Assembly (NCBI RefSeq): GCF_017315985.1
Contig: NZ_JAFLVR010000043.1
Span: forward strand, 17,546-81,545
Source of the DNA: Candidatus Enterococcus murrayae
GTDB lineage: Bacteria > Bacillota > Bacilli > Lactobacillales > Enterococcaceae
Reading direction: 5' to 3'
DNA: 64,000 nucleotides
Below, piece by piece: positions 37,024 to 46,809 of the stretch. The notes under the pieces are model-generated. The model saw nothing but the letters and a program-made list of their open reading frames with translations. It was not told the DNA's origin and ran no database searches. The position numbers and the translations under genes were made by a program. Each line of letters opens with the position of its first letter. Position 1 is the first letter of the stretch.

Positions 37024-37517
37024 TTCTTTACCCCTCTTTCTAAAAATCCTTGCAACTGTTCTTCAAAATCACCTTGAGCGTCCTCACTGTACCAAGTCGG
37101 CACTTCTAAAAAGCTGGTGCCGATCTGAGCCTTCTCACACTCTGAAAAGAACTCCTCCATCAACACACCCCGTTGTCCGCTAATCGAACAATTCGGACTT
37201 TCATTGATCCCGATAATGCCAAGATATTGATAGCCCTCTGCCTGATAAGCTTGTATCTGCTGGATTATCGGATGCAGCAGCTCTTGACATTTTTGCCGAT
37301 AGTTCGGCAAATCTCGGTATTCTTCATACGTCATTGGTGGCCGATCACCGCCCAACACGATAAATTCAGGACACGGCAGCTGAATCAATGCAATCCCTTG
37401 CCTCAATAATTCGATCGCAAACGGAAAAGCACCTCGAGCCCGTTCCCAACCATGGATCACGGCATTTTGATTTAAAACACAATGAGACACGGCAACTAAC
37501 TGCTTCTGTGGTTGAAT
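37020..37517 (-). CDS. TudS-related putative desulfidase (CD3072-like, DUF523 relative)
   Basis: About 165 residues. Three cysteines in conserved positions (VSHCVLNQN, LPCPEF and ESPNCSIS) match the iron-sulfur ligands of the DUF523/TudS group, which removes sulfur from thiouracil-like compounds. Starting at GTG (37490) would cut into the first strand (LVAVSHC) and has no ribosome site. AAGGAGG lies 7 nt before an in-frame ATT at 37517, which gives MQPQKQLVAVSHC. It follows selA within 18 nt and overlaps the ECF S gene by four bases. A role in releasing selenide or sulfide from an imported compound is a hypothesis. Confidence 0.8.
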   Translation of the reverse strand: MQPQKQLVAVSHCVLNQNAVIHGWERARGAFPFAIELLRQGIALIQLPCPEFIVLGGDRPPMTYEEYRDLPNYRQKCQELLHPIIQQIQAYQAEGYQYLGIIGINESPNCSISGQRGVLMEEFFSECEKAQIGTSFLEVPTWYSEDAQGDFEEQLQGFLERGVKK

Positions 37518-37535
37518 AGTCCTACCTCCTTCAAT

Positions 37536-38912
37536 TTATTTAAAAATAGCTTGCAGGCTTTCTTGAATCAGCGGAAATTCATCTAATGCGATCGTCCGCA
37601 AATCTAAGAAATTGCAATCATTTTTTATCCGTGTAATGATTGGTGTCGCTGCTAAACGTAGCTTCTCTTGCAAGTCATCCGCAGTAAAACGTTCACTGCT
37701 TAGAACAACCGCATAAGTTGGCAACAAATGCTCCGGATACGATCCGCCGCCAATTTTGCTGCTGTCTTTTTCAATCTTCACGCTTAACTCAGTAATTGCT
37801 TGCAGCATTGCCGCAAGTTCAGCGGCTTTCCCTAAGCAGTCTTCTTCACTCAAGCCAATCATTTGTAGCGTTGGCACAGATTTCAGCGCCTCTTTTTCAT
37901 CAAGATACAAGGCCAAGGTGGCCTCCAACGCGCTCAAGGTCATCTTGTCGATCCGTAGTGCTCGTAACAACTGGTTTTTCTTCATTTTTTCAATATATTC
38001 TTTTTTACCGACAATGATTCCCGCCTGAGGACCGCCTAATAACTTATCACCACTAAAGGTCACAATGTCGCAGCCTTGATCTAAAGCCTCTTTTACGGTT
38101 GGTTCATAAGGTAACCCGAAAGGCCGCATATCTAACAGCAACCCGCTGCCTAAGTCATTGATCAACGGCAAATTATTCTTGTGGGCTAATTCTGCTAAAT
38201 CATGTAATGCCGGGCTTTCTGTAAAACCAACGATTCGATAATTGCTGGTATGGACTTTCAAGACCGCGCCAGTCTCTTCAGTCAACGCTTTTTCATAATC
38301 GGTTAAATGTGTTTTATTGGTTGTCCCAACCTCTACGATTGTTCCGCCGCTTGATGTAATCACATCAGGAATCCGAAAGGCCCCGCCGATTTCAACTAAT
38401 TCACCGCGAGATACCAAAACTTCTTTTTCCTGCGTCAGTGTACTCAAAACTAACAAGACCGCAGCCGCGTTGTTATTAACAACCAAGACATCTTCCGCTC
38501 CTGTGAGCTTCTTCACGATAGAAACCAAATGACTATAACGAGAGCCGCGTTTGCCGCTTTCCAAATCAAATTCTAGATTTGAGTAATGAAAGCTGGTCGC
38601 CAATAATTGTTCTTGTGTTTTCGCGCTTAATGAAGAGCGCCCCAAATTCGTATGGATCACAGTTCCGGTTCCATTGATCACTCGACGCAATGAAAACTGC
38701 TTCTCTTCCAATTGCTTGTGGATCATTTCCACGGTTTCTTTTTGATCGATTACCGTTTTTCTGCTGCCATCGACCACGGCTTCTCGAAGACTTGCTACAA
38801 CCTGTTGGGCTGCTTCTTTCGCTTTTCCATGAGGGTAAATTGGATCAATCTGTTTCAATAAAACATCCACGGAAGGCAAACTTGCTAAAATATTCTGAAT
38901 CTCTTTTGACAT
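37536..38912 (-). CDS. selA: L-seryl-tRNA(Sec) selenium transferase
   Basis: 458 residues, full length. The PLP lysine is K290 in TFSGDKLLGGPQAG, with GRSSLS (about 91-96) and the helix signature RVINGTGTVIHTNLGRS near residue 77. The enzyme converts seryl-tRNA-Sec to selenocysteinyl-tRNA using selenophosphate. It is preceded by a desulfurase-like gene and followed by the TudS-related and ECF genes in one operon. Ribosome site GCAGGTGG. Confidence 0.97.
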   Translation of the reverse strand: MSKEIQNILASLPSVDVLLKQIDPIYPHGKAKEAAQQVVASLREAVVDGSRKTVIDQKETVEMIHKQLEEKQFSLRRVINGTGTVIHTNLGRSSLSAKTQEQLLATSFHYSNLEFDLESGKRGSRYSHLVSIVKKLTGAEDVLVVNNNAAAVLLVLSTLTQEKEVLVSRGELVEIGGAFRIPDVITSSGGTIVEVGTTNKTHLTDYEKALTEETGAVLKVHTSNYRIVGFTESPALHDLAELAHKNNLPLINDLGSGLLLDMRPFGLPYEPTVKEALDQGCDIVTFSGDKLLGGPQAGIIVGKKEYIEKMKKNQLLRALRIDKMTLSALEATLALYLDEKEALKSVPTLQMIGLSEEDCLGKAAELAAMLQAITELSVKIEKDSSKIGGGSYPEHLLPTYAVVLSSERFTADDLQEKLRLAATPIITRIKNDCNFLDLRTIALDEFPLIQESLQAIFK

Positions 38913-38927
38913 AAGCCACCTGCTTTC

Positions 38928-40052
38928 TTAGCGTGACGCCAGATTTTTTAATGCTTCCAAAGCTGTATCGACTTCAGCCTTAGTGGTAAAAGTTGAAAAT
39001 GATAAACGAACCGTCCCGCGATCCGCTGTTCCCAAGGCATCATGCATCAGTGGGGCACAATGATAGCCTGGACGTGTAGCAATCTGATATTCTTCCCACA
39101 GCAGATCACTAACAATAGCCGACTCAGCGTCTTTAATATTGACTGAAAAAACGTCCACACGCGGACTGCTGAAATCCCCATAAATTGTTAATCCTTCAAT
39201 TTTTTGCAGCTCTTGATAAAAATAGTCTCCTAATTTTTCTGAAGAGTCTTTTTTCATCAGCCACTGAACACTAGCGGTTAAACCCGCGATACCAGGAATA
39301 TTTATCGTTCCTGCTTCTAATAGTGTCGGCAACTCTTTCGGCTGCACTTTGGAAAAGGACTGCATCCCATCTCCGCCAGTGATTACGGGTTCTATAGGCA
39401 AATCCTTTAATAAACAAACGCCGCCAGTACCTTGCGGACCATAAAGCGACTTATGCCCAGTAAAGCATAATGCCGCAATTTTCCCGTCACTAAGATCGAT
39501 AGGAATGAGTCCAGCAGTTTGCGAAGCATCAATTATCAGGTAAAGTCCATGTTCTTCACAAAAATCCTTGACCCATTTCAAGTCCAAAAGATTCCCTGTC
39601 ACATTGCTCGCATGATTACAGACGACAGCTTTTGTTTCCGGGCAGAGCTTTTCAGCAAACTCCTCATAGTTCAGACGCCCTGTCACTGCTTCACTTGACA
39701 CTACATCAAAGCTGGCCCCCTGAGCTTCCAACTGATACAGCGGCCGTAAAACGGAGTTATGTTCCCACGATGTCGTAATCACATGGTCACCCGCGCGAAT
39801 TAACCCTTTCAAGACTTCATTTAAAGAAACTGTAGCATTGTTAGTAAACGCAACTTCATAACGCTGATCAGCATTAAAGAGCTCCTTGATTTGATTACGT
39901 GCCTTTTCTGCCACACGGAAGCCCGCCAATGAATAGCCGTGAGCACCTCGAGAAGGATTGCCGTACTCGCCAGTTAGAATCTGTGTCATCGCCTCTGCCA
40001 CGACAACAGGCTTTTGAGCAGTCGTCGCGGCATTATCCAGGTAAATATTCAT
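38928..40052 (-). CDS. Class V aminotransferase: cysteine desulfurase or selenocysteine lyase
   Basis: 374 residues. N-terminal YLDNAATTAQKP, PLP lysine K201 in CFTGHKSLYGPQG, and a C-terminal catalytic cysteine C332 in RPGYHCAPLMHD. It is of the short CsdB/SufS-like group often found beside selD and selA. It would draw selenium from selenocysteine, or sulfur from cysteine, for SelD. It directly abuts selB. Confidence 0.9.
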   Translation of the reverse strand: MNIYLDNAATTAQKPVVVAEAMTQILTGEYGNPSRGAHGYSLAGFRVAEKARNQIKELFNADQRYEVAFTNNATVSLNEVLKGLIRAGDHVITTSWEHNSVLRPLYQLEAQGASFDVVSSEAVTGRLNYEEFAEKLCPETKAVVCNHASNVTGNLLDLKWVKDFCEEHGLYLIIDASQTAGLIPIDLSDGKIAALCFTGHKSLYGPQGTGGVCLLKDLPIEPVITGGDGMQSFSKVQPKELPTLLEAGTINIPGIAGLTASVQWLMKKDSSEKLGDYFYQELQKIEGLTIYGDFSSPRVDVFSVNIKDAESAIVSDLLWEEYQIATRPGYHCAPLMHDALGTADRGTVRLSFSTFTTKAEVDTALEALKNLASR

Positions 40053-41942
40053 TTATTTTCCCTTCTCCCCTAATATACGATAATTGTCCACTCGCTTAGT
40101 GATTTCTTGTTTATCCATATATTCCAAGATCAGCATTGACGACTTACGACTGGAATTCGTCAGATCCCGAAAATCACCCAACGTCATTTGCTTATGCTCA
40201 GCAATATAGCGTTGAATTTCTTTGACTGCTTGATCAAATATTTTTCCTAGTAATACATATTCATGCGTCAAGAAAACCACGGTTTCCCCATTCAACGCTT
40301 CTAAGACTTCCTCCGCATTTTTATCCAAATCAAATAGTTCGTCTTTTTTAACCGGAGTATACCCATTTTTAGCTAAGGCTGTCTCAATTTTTTCTTTTGC
40401 TGCTTGCTGATATTTGTTAAATGTAACTTCAAAATCAGTTAACGCAATTTTATCATTTGCTTCTTTGACTAGGTTTTCTTTCATCAATGTAATCAAAACA
40501 GAGATTTCTTTTTCCGCTAACAGACCTCGCATCCGCGAACGAAACTCCTCCAGCGGCATCCCAAAACGCAGACGATATTGCTTGTGATATGCTGATAAAA
40601 GTTCTGCTGAGCGATCTGCTAATTTTTGGTAGCTGGCTTGAGCCAAGTATCCGACTTTGGTTTCAATTACTCGACCTTCTGAGACCATTTCAGTTAAAAT
40701 TGGCTGCAGCTCCTCTACTCCAACACCCAAGTATTCCTGCAGATCCTTTTCTTTAGTGAACGGCTGTTTCTTATTGACCATGAAATCCGCGATCAACTCG
40801 TCTAGGCTGCCCTCTTCTTTGGCCTTCAGACTTTCTAGAATCTCTACCTTGAAACGACGATGCTTATGTGGTGCCGCATCTAGAATTTCACCACCAGCGA
40901 TGGTATACATCGGAGAGTAAGAACGTAAGATAAACCGATCCCGCTCTTTAACCGCAACCTGTTCTTCTAAACGCAACTGCAAGAAGCCCTCTTCACCCGG
41001 TCCGATCCAATCAACGCCTAATGGGACTGTCCGTGCCATTACCTCTCGAGTACCGATTAACAGACGAACCCGATCCCATAAGCCGATTCCACCCTCTACT
41101 TCAGGCAGACAGGTAATTTTTACATCCAGCATCCAAGTATCTTCCAACTTTTCTGAAACAGAGAGTACGTCCCCTCTTTTGATTTCATCGGTTGCAATAT
41201 TTGCCAGATTCAATGCCGTTCGTTGTCCAGAATGCGCATTTTTTACATCCGTTTCATGAACCTGGATATTTCGCACACGTGTCTTTTTCTGACTCGGATA
41301 TAGATATAAATCTTCTCCAGTATTGATGGAACCATCCAGTAGCGTTCCAGTTACAACTGTTCCAAATCCCTTTACACTAAAAACACGATCCACATTTAGA
41401 CGAGCCGAACCACTGCCTGAGCGCTCCTGCACCTCTTCTGAATGCTCTTGAATTTTTGCCAACAACTCGTTGATCCCAGTTCCGGTCACTGCGTCTGTTT
41501 CAATCAGATCCGCTTCCGCCAACGGTGTATCTGCCAATTGTTCACGAATATCTTCAACAACCAGCTCCTTCAAATCAGGATCGACAGTATCCACCTTCGT
41601 CAATACGATCAAGAAGTCTCGAATTCCCAATAATGTCAAAATATCGATGTGCTCTTTCGTTTGCGGCATGATCCCTTCCGCTGCATCGATCACAAGCAAT
41701 ACTAAATTGATGCCTGGTAAACCAGCCACCATATTTTTGATAAATTTTTCGTGTCCTGGCACATCCACGATCCCTACACGTTTTTTATTTGGCAAATCCA
41801 AATAAGCAAAACCTAAATTGATCGACATCCCGCGTTTCTTTTCTTCGCTCGTCGTATCTGTTTCGATTCCGGTCAGCGCTTTGATCAAAGTCGTTTTTCC
41901 GTGGTCAATATGCCCTGCTGTTCCAATCACAATATTTGCCAT
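40053..41942 (-). CDS. selB: Selenocysteine-specific elongation factor
   Basis: 629 residues. An EF-Tu-like GTPase domain ([36 protein letters not shown]) and beta-barrel domains precede winged-helix repeats in the C-terminal third (about 430-629) that bind the SECIS RNA hairpin. SelB delivers Sec-tRNA to the ribosome at UGA followed by such a hairpin. Two UGA-interrupted genes, prdB and prdC, lie downstream on the same replicon. Confidence 0.97.
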   Translation of the reverse strand: MANIVIGTAGHIDHGKTTLIKALTGIETDTTSEEKKRGMSINLGFAYLDLPNKKRVGIVDVPGHEKFIKNMVAGLPGINLVLLVIDAAEGIMPQTKEHIDILTLLGIRDFLIVLTKVDTVDPDLKELVVEDIREQLADTPLAEADLIETDAVTGTGINELLAKIQEHSEEVQERSGSGSARLNVDRVFSVKGFGTVVTGTLLDGSINTGEDLYLYPSQKKTRVRNIQVHETDVKNAHSGQRTALNLANIATDEIKRGDVLSVSEKLEDTWMLDVKITCLPEVEGGIGLWDRVRLLIGTREVMARTVPLGVDWIGPGEEGFLQLRLEEQVAVKERDRFILRSYSPMYTIAGGEILDAAPHKHRRFKVEILESLKAKEEGSLDELIADFMVNKKQPFTKEKDLQEYLGVGVEELQPILTEMVSEGRVIETKVGYLAQASYQKLADRSAELLSAYHKQYRLRFGMPLEEFRSRMRGLLAEKEISVLITLMKENLVKEANDKIALTDFEVTFNKYQQAAKEKIETALAKNGYTPVKKDELFDLDKNAEEVLEALNGETVVFLTHEYVLLGKIFDQAVKEIQRYIAEHKQMTLGDFRDLTNSSRKSSMLILEYMDKQEITKRVDNYRILGEKGK

Positions 41943-41946
41943 CTGC

Positions 41947-42213
41947 CTATCCTTTCTGAACCAACCTGTATTCTGTCTTCAACCCTTCTTGGGTAGCATG
42001 ATAAAAACCCTCTGAGGCGATCTTTGCATCTGTAAGCAATGAAGATAACACATCTTCCTCGACCAACGGATATTTCAAAGAAAAGCCGCAACTAGCATGA
42101 ATCTTTTCCGGTGTTGGAATGATTCGAACGGCAAGTTGGGCTTCCTTCGCGAGTTCCTCAGCTTTCATGGCCTCCCGGGTTGAATAAAATAAAGCAACAC
42201 CGTATGTCTGCAT
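41947..42213 (-). CDS. DUF3343 domain protein of selenium operons
   Basis: 88 residues of DUF3343 ([44 protein letters not shown]). The single cysteine in ASCGFSL is typical; members commonly occur beside yedF and selB. It is probably a small carrier or accessory protein in selenium handling; its exact function is unknown. It follows YedF after a 117-bp gap that holds an imperfect 6-7-bp hairpin near 42.3 kb. Confidence 0.88.
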   Translation of the reverse strand: MQTYGVALFYSTREAMKAEELAKEAQLAVRIIPTPEKIHASCGFSLKYPLVEEDVLSSLLTDAKIASEGFYHATQEGLKTEYRLVQKG

Positions 42214-42330
42214 AAAAACTGCTCCTTTTCATAATAGAGGATTTATTTTTCTTTGGAAAAGTTCATCCTAGTTTCAAGCCGTATACCATTTAGCTAATCA
42301 CACTATCGCGTGATTAAAAGCTGACAGCCT

Positions 42331-42921
42331 TTAAGGTTTAACGATTTTTGGTGCTTGTCGCATCATTTCTACGATACGATACATATTCGTTACTTCACCG
42401 ATGGAAGCAGTCAACTCATAAAAGTTTAAGCACGCACCGCAAGCATAGATTTCCACACCTTTTTCAATCAAACTCTGCAAATCTTCAAGTGAATCGGAGC
42501 CTTCCACAACGGAATGGACACCGCCATTATAGAAAATCACTTTTTCTGGCAACACATCTTGTTCCGTTAATGAATAAATGAAGCCCTTCAGTAAATTTTT
42601 CCCTAATTCATCTGAACCGCGCCCCATTACGTTAGTATCAACCACGACGATATAATCATCGACAGTTGCGATCATTTCCGCTGCTTGTGGTTCTTCCTCA
42701 GTCAGATCAGCATTTGCCTTTGAGATAACTACTGTGTAATGACTCGGAGCATCTTGATTCATTTGATAAATGTAGCCAAGCTGTTCCGCCATTTTCTTTA
42801 AGTTTTGTGTCGCAATCTCATTATCTACCAACGTTTGTACAACTTCGTGTTCACGCAGTGCTTTTTTCGTTTCTATCACTGGTAATGGACACGCTTTACC
42901 CAGAGCATCAATTTTAAACAT
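42331..42921 (-). CDS. yedF: YedF-like selenium metabolism protein
   Basis: 196 residues. The N-terminal TusA/SirA-like domain has the catalytic CPLP motif (C10 in LGKACPLPVIETKKAL). The C-terminal half is DsrE-like, with CGACLNFYEL. In selenium-utilising anaerobes a protein of this two-domain layout is encoded with selD; it probably carries selenium as a persulfide-like adduct to SelD. Ribosome site GAGGTGG. It lies 14 nt after selD. Confidence 0.9.
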   Translation of the reverse strand: MFKIDALGKACPLPVIETKKALREHEVVQTLVDNEIATQNLKKMAEQLGYIYQMNQDAPSHYTVVISKANADLTEEEPQAAEMIATVDDYIVVVDTNVMGRGSDELGKNLLKGFIYSLTEQDVLPEKVIFYNGGVHSVVEGSDSLEDLQSLIEKGVEIYACGACLNFYELTASIGEVTNMYRIVEMMRQAPKIVKP

Positions 42922-42935
42922 GGTTATCCACCTCT

Positions 42936-43958
42936 CTAATAAATAATCAATTCTTTGTCTTGCTTTTCAACGACCACACCAAAATCTTGTGCAGGGATAT
43001 CCGCTGCTTGTAATTCCTGCAGTAACACCGTTGCTTCCTCAGCTGGCACGCTCACTAGCAGACCACCTGATGTCTGTGGATCAAATAGCAGCTCTTCGAT
43101 TCCAAAATCAGCAATCTTAAAATCGATTTTTTCTTCCATATAATTACGATTCCGTTGGCCGCCCGCAGTTAAGATAAATTCCTTCGCTCCTTGATAGGCC
43201 TCTTCAAAATACGGCAAATCTTTTGAGCGAATTTCTGCACTAAAGCGCTCATTCATCATTTCATGCAGATGTCCTGCCAAACCAAAACCAGTTACGTCAG
43301 TACAGCTATTGATTGAATATTTTCGAATGATATCCATCGCGTATTTATTCAATGTTTCCATGCTCGTGGTTGCTTTCACAAACGCTTCTTCACTAATTTC
43401 TTCTGCACTGTAGCCAACGGTGATGATACTAACACCTAATGGTTTCGTTAAAATCAAATGATCCCCCAGCTGGCAGGTATTATTTTGATAAATTTTATTT
43501 GGATCGATGGTGCCTGTCACTGACAAACCATATTTTACCGATTGATCATGAATCGAGTGTCCACCAGCTAAAATAGCGCCCGCCTCTTGCACCTTCTCTG
43601 CGCCGCCACGTAAAATCTCTTTTAAAATAGATAAATCCTTTTCTTCCGGAAACGCGACAATATTTAATGCAGATAGTACCTCGCCACCCATGGCATAAAC
43701 ATCACTCAAAGCATTAGCTGCCGCAATCTTACCAAAAAGATAAGGATCAGTGACCATTGTCGGGAAAAAATCTAACGTCTGGATAATCGCTAAATCATCA
43801 CGTAGTTTAATAACAGCAGCATCGTCAGTTGAATCAAATCCCACCAATAAATTCTCATTGGTTGCTTTAGGTAAATCTGCTAGCAGCTCTCCTAAGTTTC
43901 CTGGACCAATTTTTGCATTGCATCCACCGCAGACGATTAATTGTTGAACTGTCTCCAT
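42936..43958 (-). CDS. selD: Selenide, water dikinase
   Basis: 340 residues from METVQQ, which has GGTGG 5 nt upstream; a start four codons earlier has no spacing. The active-site cysteine and lysine are in CGGCNAK (C13 and K16), so this SelD is the cysteine form, not a selenoprotein. The AIRS-like fold shows [17 protein letters not shown] and DPQTSGGLL. It makes selenophosphate for SelA. It is the first gene of the selenium operon. Confidence 0.96.
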   Translation of the reverse strand: METVQQLIVCGGCNAKIGPGNLGELLADLPKATNENLLVGFDSTDDAAVIKLRDDLAIIQTLDFFPTMVTDPYLFGKIAAANALSDVYAMGGEVLSALNIVAFPEEKDLSILKEILRGGAEKVQEAGAILAGGHSIHDQSVKYGLSVTGTIDPNKIYQNNTCQLGDHLILTKPLGVSIITVGYSAEEISEEAFVKATTSMETLNKYAMDIIRKYSINSCTDVTGFGLAGHLHEMMNERFSAEIRSKDLPYFEEAYQGAKEFILTAGGQRNRNYMEEKIDFKIADFGIEELLFDPQTSGGLLVSVPAEEATVLLQELQAADIPAQDFGVVVEKQDKELIIY

Positions 43959-43984
43959 GCTTTCCACCATCCTTCACGGTTTCT

Positions 43985-43993
43985 ATTATAACA
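43985..43993 (-). promoter_or_regulatory. Promoter of the selenium operon (extended -10)
   Basis: Minus strand TGTTATAAT, an extended -10 with a full TATAAT, about 27 bp before the selD start. No convincing -35 lies at the expected distance; extended -10 promoters often lack one. Confidence 0.65.
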
Positions 43994-44272
43994 GTTTACT
44001 TTTTGTTTCTCTATGTAAATTTTTGTCCCATTCATCCGTAAATCGAAAGCCTTTCAGTGCCCAAGATAAAACGATTCCAGCGACATTTTTTCTTTCCTAT
44101 CATAAAGCATTACATATGTTTTTTATACCCTCTTAAAAAAACTTAATTTTTTTGTACAGAAATGAAATATTCTTCTATCCTACATGATCTATTCCAAATT
44201 ATCGGTCACTAATTTAAAATATTTTGAAGAAGTCTTTTTCTGCAAAAATTCCGACAATTAAGTGGACATAAA
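43994..44272. other. Intergenic stretch between selD and the TauE-like gene
   Basis: AT-rich DNA with no open frame, repeat or tRNA that I can support. It should hold the rest of the selD promoter region. Confidence 0.5.
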
Positions 44273-44304
44273 AAAACTACCTGCTCGTTTTGAGCAAGTA
44301 GTTT
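44273..44304 (-). terminator. Terminator of the prd operon
   Basis: A stem of about 12 bp (AACTACCTGCTC/GAGCAAGTAGTT, one mismatch, 44275-44286 and 44292-44303) is followed on the minus strand by a T-run. It lies after the TauE-like gene. Confidence 0.8.
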
Positions 44305-44316
44305 TCATTTCATATC

Positions 44317-45198
44317 TTATGCATTGGTTGCAGCTGGTTTCATACTCTTGCGAATATAAGTAATACCAGTGTAGATGATTACTAAAATGATGATATAAGT
44401 CAGAATTTCTAAATCTAAGCCGGTTACGAATTTCGCAGCGATAATTACCCCGATAATTCCACCAACAGTGATCGCCAAACTAACTTTACGTGCATAATCT
44501 CCTGTTTTAACAAAGTTCAAACTTGCAATCGGCATCAAGCCTGCACATGAACCCATCATAACTGGGAAAGCAACTAGCGGGCTCAAACCTAACATATAAA
44601 CCATTGCCATACATGGAGCATACAAACCAACACCAATCGTCATCAACGCTCCCAAGAAGAAGTTGATCACAACACCAATAACTAATTTGATGCCTGTCAA
44701 TGCCGTTGCTGTATTATCCGCGCCCAAGATATCAATCCAACCTTGCTGACGTGCAAACATTAAAACAGCCGTGACAATCAAAGCCCAGCCCATCCAAAGT
44801 TGGACTTTTTTCTCTGGCAAACCAGTTACAAATCTTGAGCCGATAAATGCGCCAATTGTAGCAGAACCAACTAGTGCAAATAGAGTTACTGGAGAAACAT
44901 CCACTACCTGAGTAAAGATAAACGCTTCAACCAATACGGGAATACCGTGACCAACATTCAACGTTCCCGGCAATAACCGATCCGAACTCAACTGTTTTGT
45001 AAAGTCCAAAAGTAACGTTGTCGGTGCGAAACTTCCGATTCCTAACGTATCTAAGAAGTCCGTAACAAATCCGATGATACCTGAAACAAACCAATTTCCT
45101 TGTCCTAAGTCGTCTTTGTTTTTGACTAAGTCGCGTCCCATATTTCCCGTGTGTAGTAAAATCAGTGCAACATAAATTCCTAATAATATTGTTACCAT
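44317..45198 (-). CDS. TauE/SafE-like membrane protein of the prd cluster
   Basis: 293 residues with about eight hydrophobic segments and two similar halves (FVTDFLDTLGIGSFAPTTLLLDF; VINFFLGALMTIGVGLYAPCMAMVY), as in the TauE/SafE family of sulfite/organic anion exporters. It is the last gene of the prd operon, 18 nt after prdF. It could export 5-aminovalerate, the product of proline reduction, or move a sulfur or selenium anion. Substrate unknown. Confidence 0.85.
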   Translation of the reverse strand: MVTILLGIYVALILLHTGNMGRDLVKNKDDLGQGNWFVSGIIGFVTDFLDTLGIGSFAPTTLLLDFTKQLSSDRLLPGTLNVGHGIPVLVEAFIFTQVVDVSPVTLFALVGSATIGAFIGSRFVTGLPEKKVQLWMGWALIVTAVLMFARQQGWIDILGADNTATALTGIKLVIGVVINFFLGALMTIGVGLYAPCMAMVYMLGLSPLVAFPVMMGSCAGLMPIASLNFVKTGDYARKVSLAITVGGIIGVIIAAKFVTGLDLEILTYIIILVIIYTGITYIRKSMKPAATNA

Positions 45199-45216
45199 AT
45201 TACCCCTCCTTCATTT

Positions 45217-46233
45217 TTATCCCAGAAGGAAACCATCCTTCAAGGAGTCCTTTGGATCAACTAAGAATGAGTTGTATCCAGTGACATAAGCCGAACCAGT
45301 TACACGAGGAATAATTGCTTTATATCCTCCAACTTCAGCCTCTTCAACAATTTCACCTTTAAACTTCGTGCATAAAATACTTTCATACACAAATGTATCG
45401 CCAACCTTCATCTCACCTTTACCGTATAAAGTCGCAAGTTTAGCACTTGTACCTGTACCGCAAGGAGAACGGTCAACTTGTCCATCGCCAAATACAACAA
45501 CGTTTTGATACGTTGCATCTGGGCTTGTTGCTGGACCATAAAACTCAACAAGATCGACAGTTTTGATGTGATCCAATGTTGGATGTTGAATCTCGATTTG
45601 TTCATTCACAGCATCGCGAATGATCATACCAAGTTCATTAAATTTTGAAGCATTTTCGGGTTTGATTTCCAAACCAATTGATGCTGCAGGCAAGATAGCA
45701 AAGAAACTACCGCCAAAGGAAATATCCATAGTCAATTCACCAATTTCAGGAACATTGACCGTCACATTTTCTTTATAAAGGAATGATTCCACGTTTTCAA
45801 ATGACACTGACTCTGCTGAGTAGTCTTCATCTAAATGGACAGTTCCGTGTACAATTCCTGCTGGTGTATCTTGAACAACTTTTACTTCGCGGTCGCCTTC
45901 TTTAACTTCTACCCAGCCTTGTTCTACTGCTGCTGTCATTGCTGCGATCGTATTATGTCCACACATGTTCAAGTAGCCGCCTGAATCCATAAAAATGATG
46001 CCAAAATCAGCTTCTTTATGAACTGGTTCAGTAATAAAGGCACCAAACATATCGCGGTGTCCACGTGGTTCCAGCATCAGCATTCTACGCAAGTCATCTG
46101 CTTCCGTTTCTAAATAAGCTCTTTTGTCAGCCATTGTTTCTCCAGGGAATTTTGGAATTCCACCAACGATTAAACGTGCAGCCTCACCTGCTGTATGAGT
46201 GTCGATTGCTGAGATCATTTTTGATACTTTCAT
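45217..46233 (-). CDS. prdF: Proline racemase
   Basis: 338 residues. Both catalytic cysteines are present: C91 in MCGHNTIAAMTA and C258 in DRSPCGTGTSAK. The enzyme converts L-proline to D-proline, the substrate of the reductase. With the prdA-prdE genes upstream this is the normal prd order. AAGGAGG precedes the ATG. Confidence 0.95.
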   Translation of the reverse strand: MKVSKMISAIDTHTAGEAARLIVGGIPKFPGETMADKRAYLETEADDLRRMLMLEPRGHRDMFGAFITEPVHKEADFGIIFMDSGGYLNMCGHNTIAAMTAAVEQGWVEVKEGDREVKVVQDTPAGIVHGTVHLDEDYSAESVSFENVESFLYKENVTVNVPEIGELTMDISFGGSFFAILPAASIGLEIKPENASKFNELGMIIRDAVNEQIEIQHPTLDHIKTVDLVEFYGPATSPDATYQNVVVFGDGQVDRSPCGTGTSAKLATLYGKGEMKVGDTFVYESILCTKFKGEIVEEAEVGGYKAIIPRVTGSAYVTGYNSFLVDPKDSLKDGFLLG

Positions 46234-46303
46234 GATTATCCTCCTTGTTTCCTACTTAATTAAAAATAGTACTCTGGTGATTCATATTCATAAAAAATTT
46301 ACT

Positions 46304-46783
46304 CTAACGTACTTGTTGATTATCTTTTCGCATTTTTAATTTAATTGACGCAAGCGCTTTTACTGCATCCCGTTCATTGATCGTATTTTCACCAACTACT
46401 TCAGTTTCGATACCAGCCTCTGATTTATTAAAGTCCAATACATGCTTTGTAAAGTCATTTTCAACAACAAACTTAGCTTGTGTACCAATGAACTTGAGTC
46501 CAATCACGCTAATATCCCGGCGACCAATTTCTTCCAAGGTATTCGCAAAATCTACGTCAGAATTCCCCCAGCCATCTGTTGCAGCGATCACACCATTTGT
46601 GCGCATCCCTTCCAACCATGCAGCTGTACGTTGCCCAACTAGATACTTCATTGCATTGCTTTGCGGTGTTCCCACTACAACGACTCCTTGAAAGTCGATA
46701 TCAGGGTCCTTTCCTAGAAGTTCGACAAGCGGATCTTGAAAATGATGCAGTGATGTTTCTTTTGTTGATGGGCCAATTCCCAT
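46304..46783 (-). CDS. prdE: PrdE, PrdA C-terminal-like protein
   Basis: 159 residues aligned by eye with the PrdA chain after its processing site (MGIGPSTKETSLHHFQDPLV here; CIGPASKETSRHYWREPLV in PrdA). The pyruvoyl-forming cysteine is replaced by the start Met-Gly, so it cannot make pyruvoyl. Like PrdD it is probably a non-catalytic partner or assembly protein of proline reductase. Ribosome site AGGTGGTGG. Confidence 0.87.
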   Translation of the reverse strand: MGIGPSTKETSLHHFQDPLVELLGKDPDIDFQGVVVVGTPQSNAMKYLVGQRTAAWLEGMRTNGVIAATDGWGNSDVDFANTLEEIGRRDISVIGLKFIGTQAKFVVENDFTKHVLDFNKSEAGIETEVVGENTINERDAVKALASIKLKMRKDNQQVR

Positions 46784-46809
46784 AATGCCACCACCTATCC
46801 GTTATTCAG

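Noticed and set aside
37490..37490. GTG start for the TudS-related gene
   Set aside because: No ribosome site lies upstream and the first conserved strand would be lost; the strong site points to an ATT 27 nt earlier.
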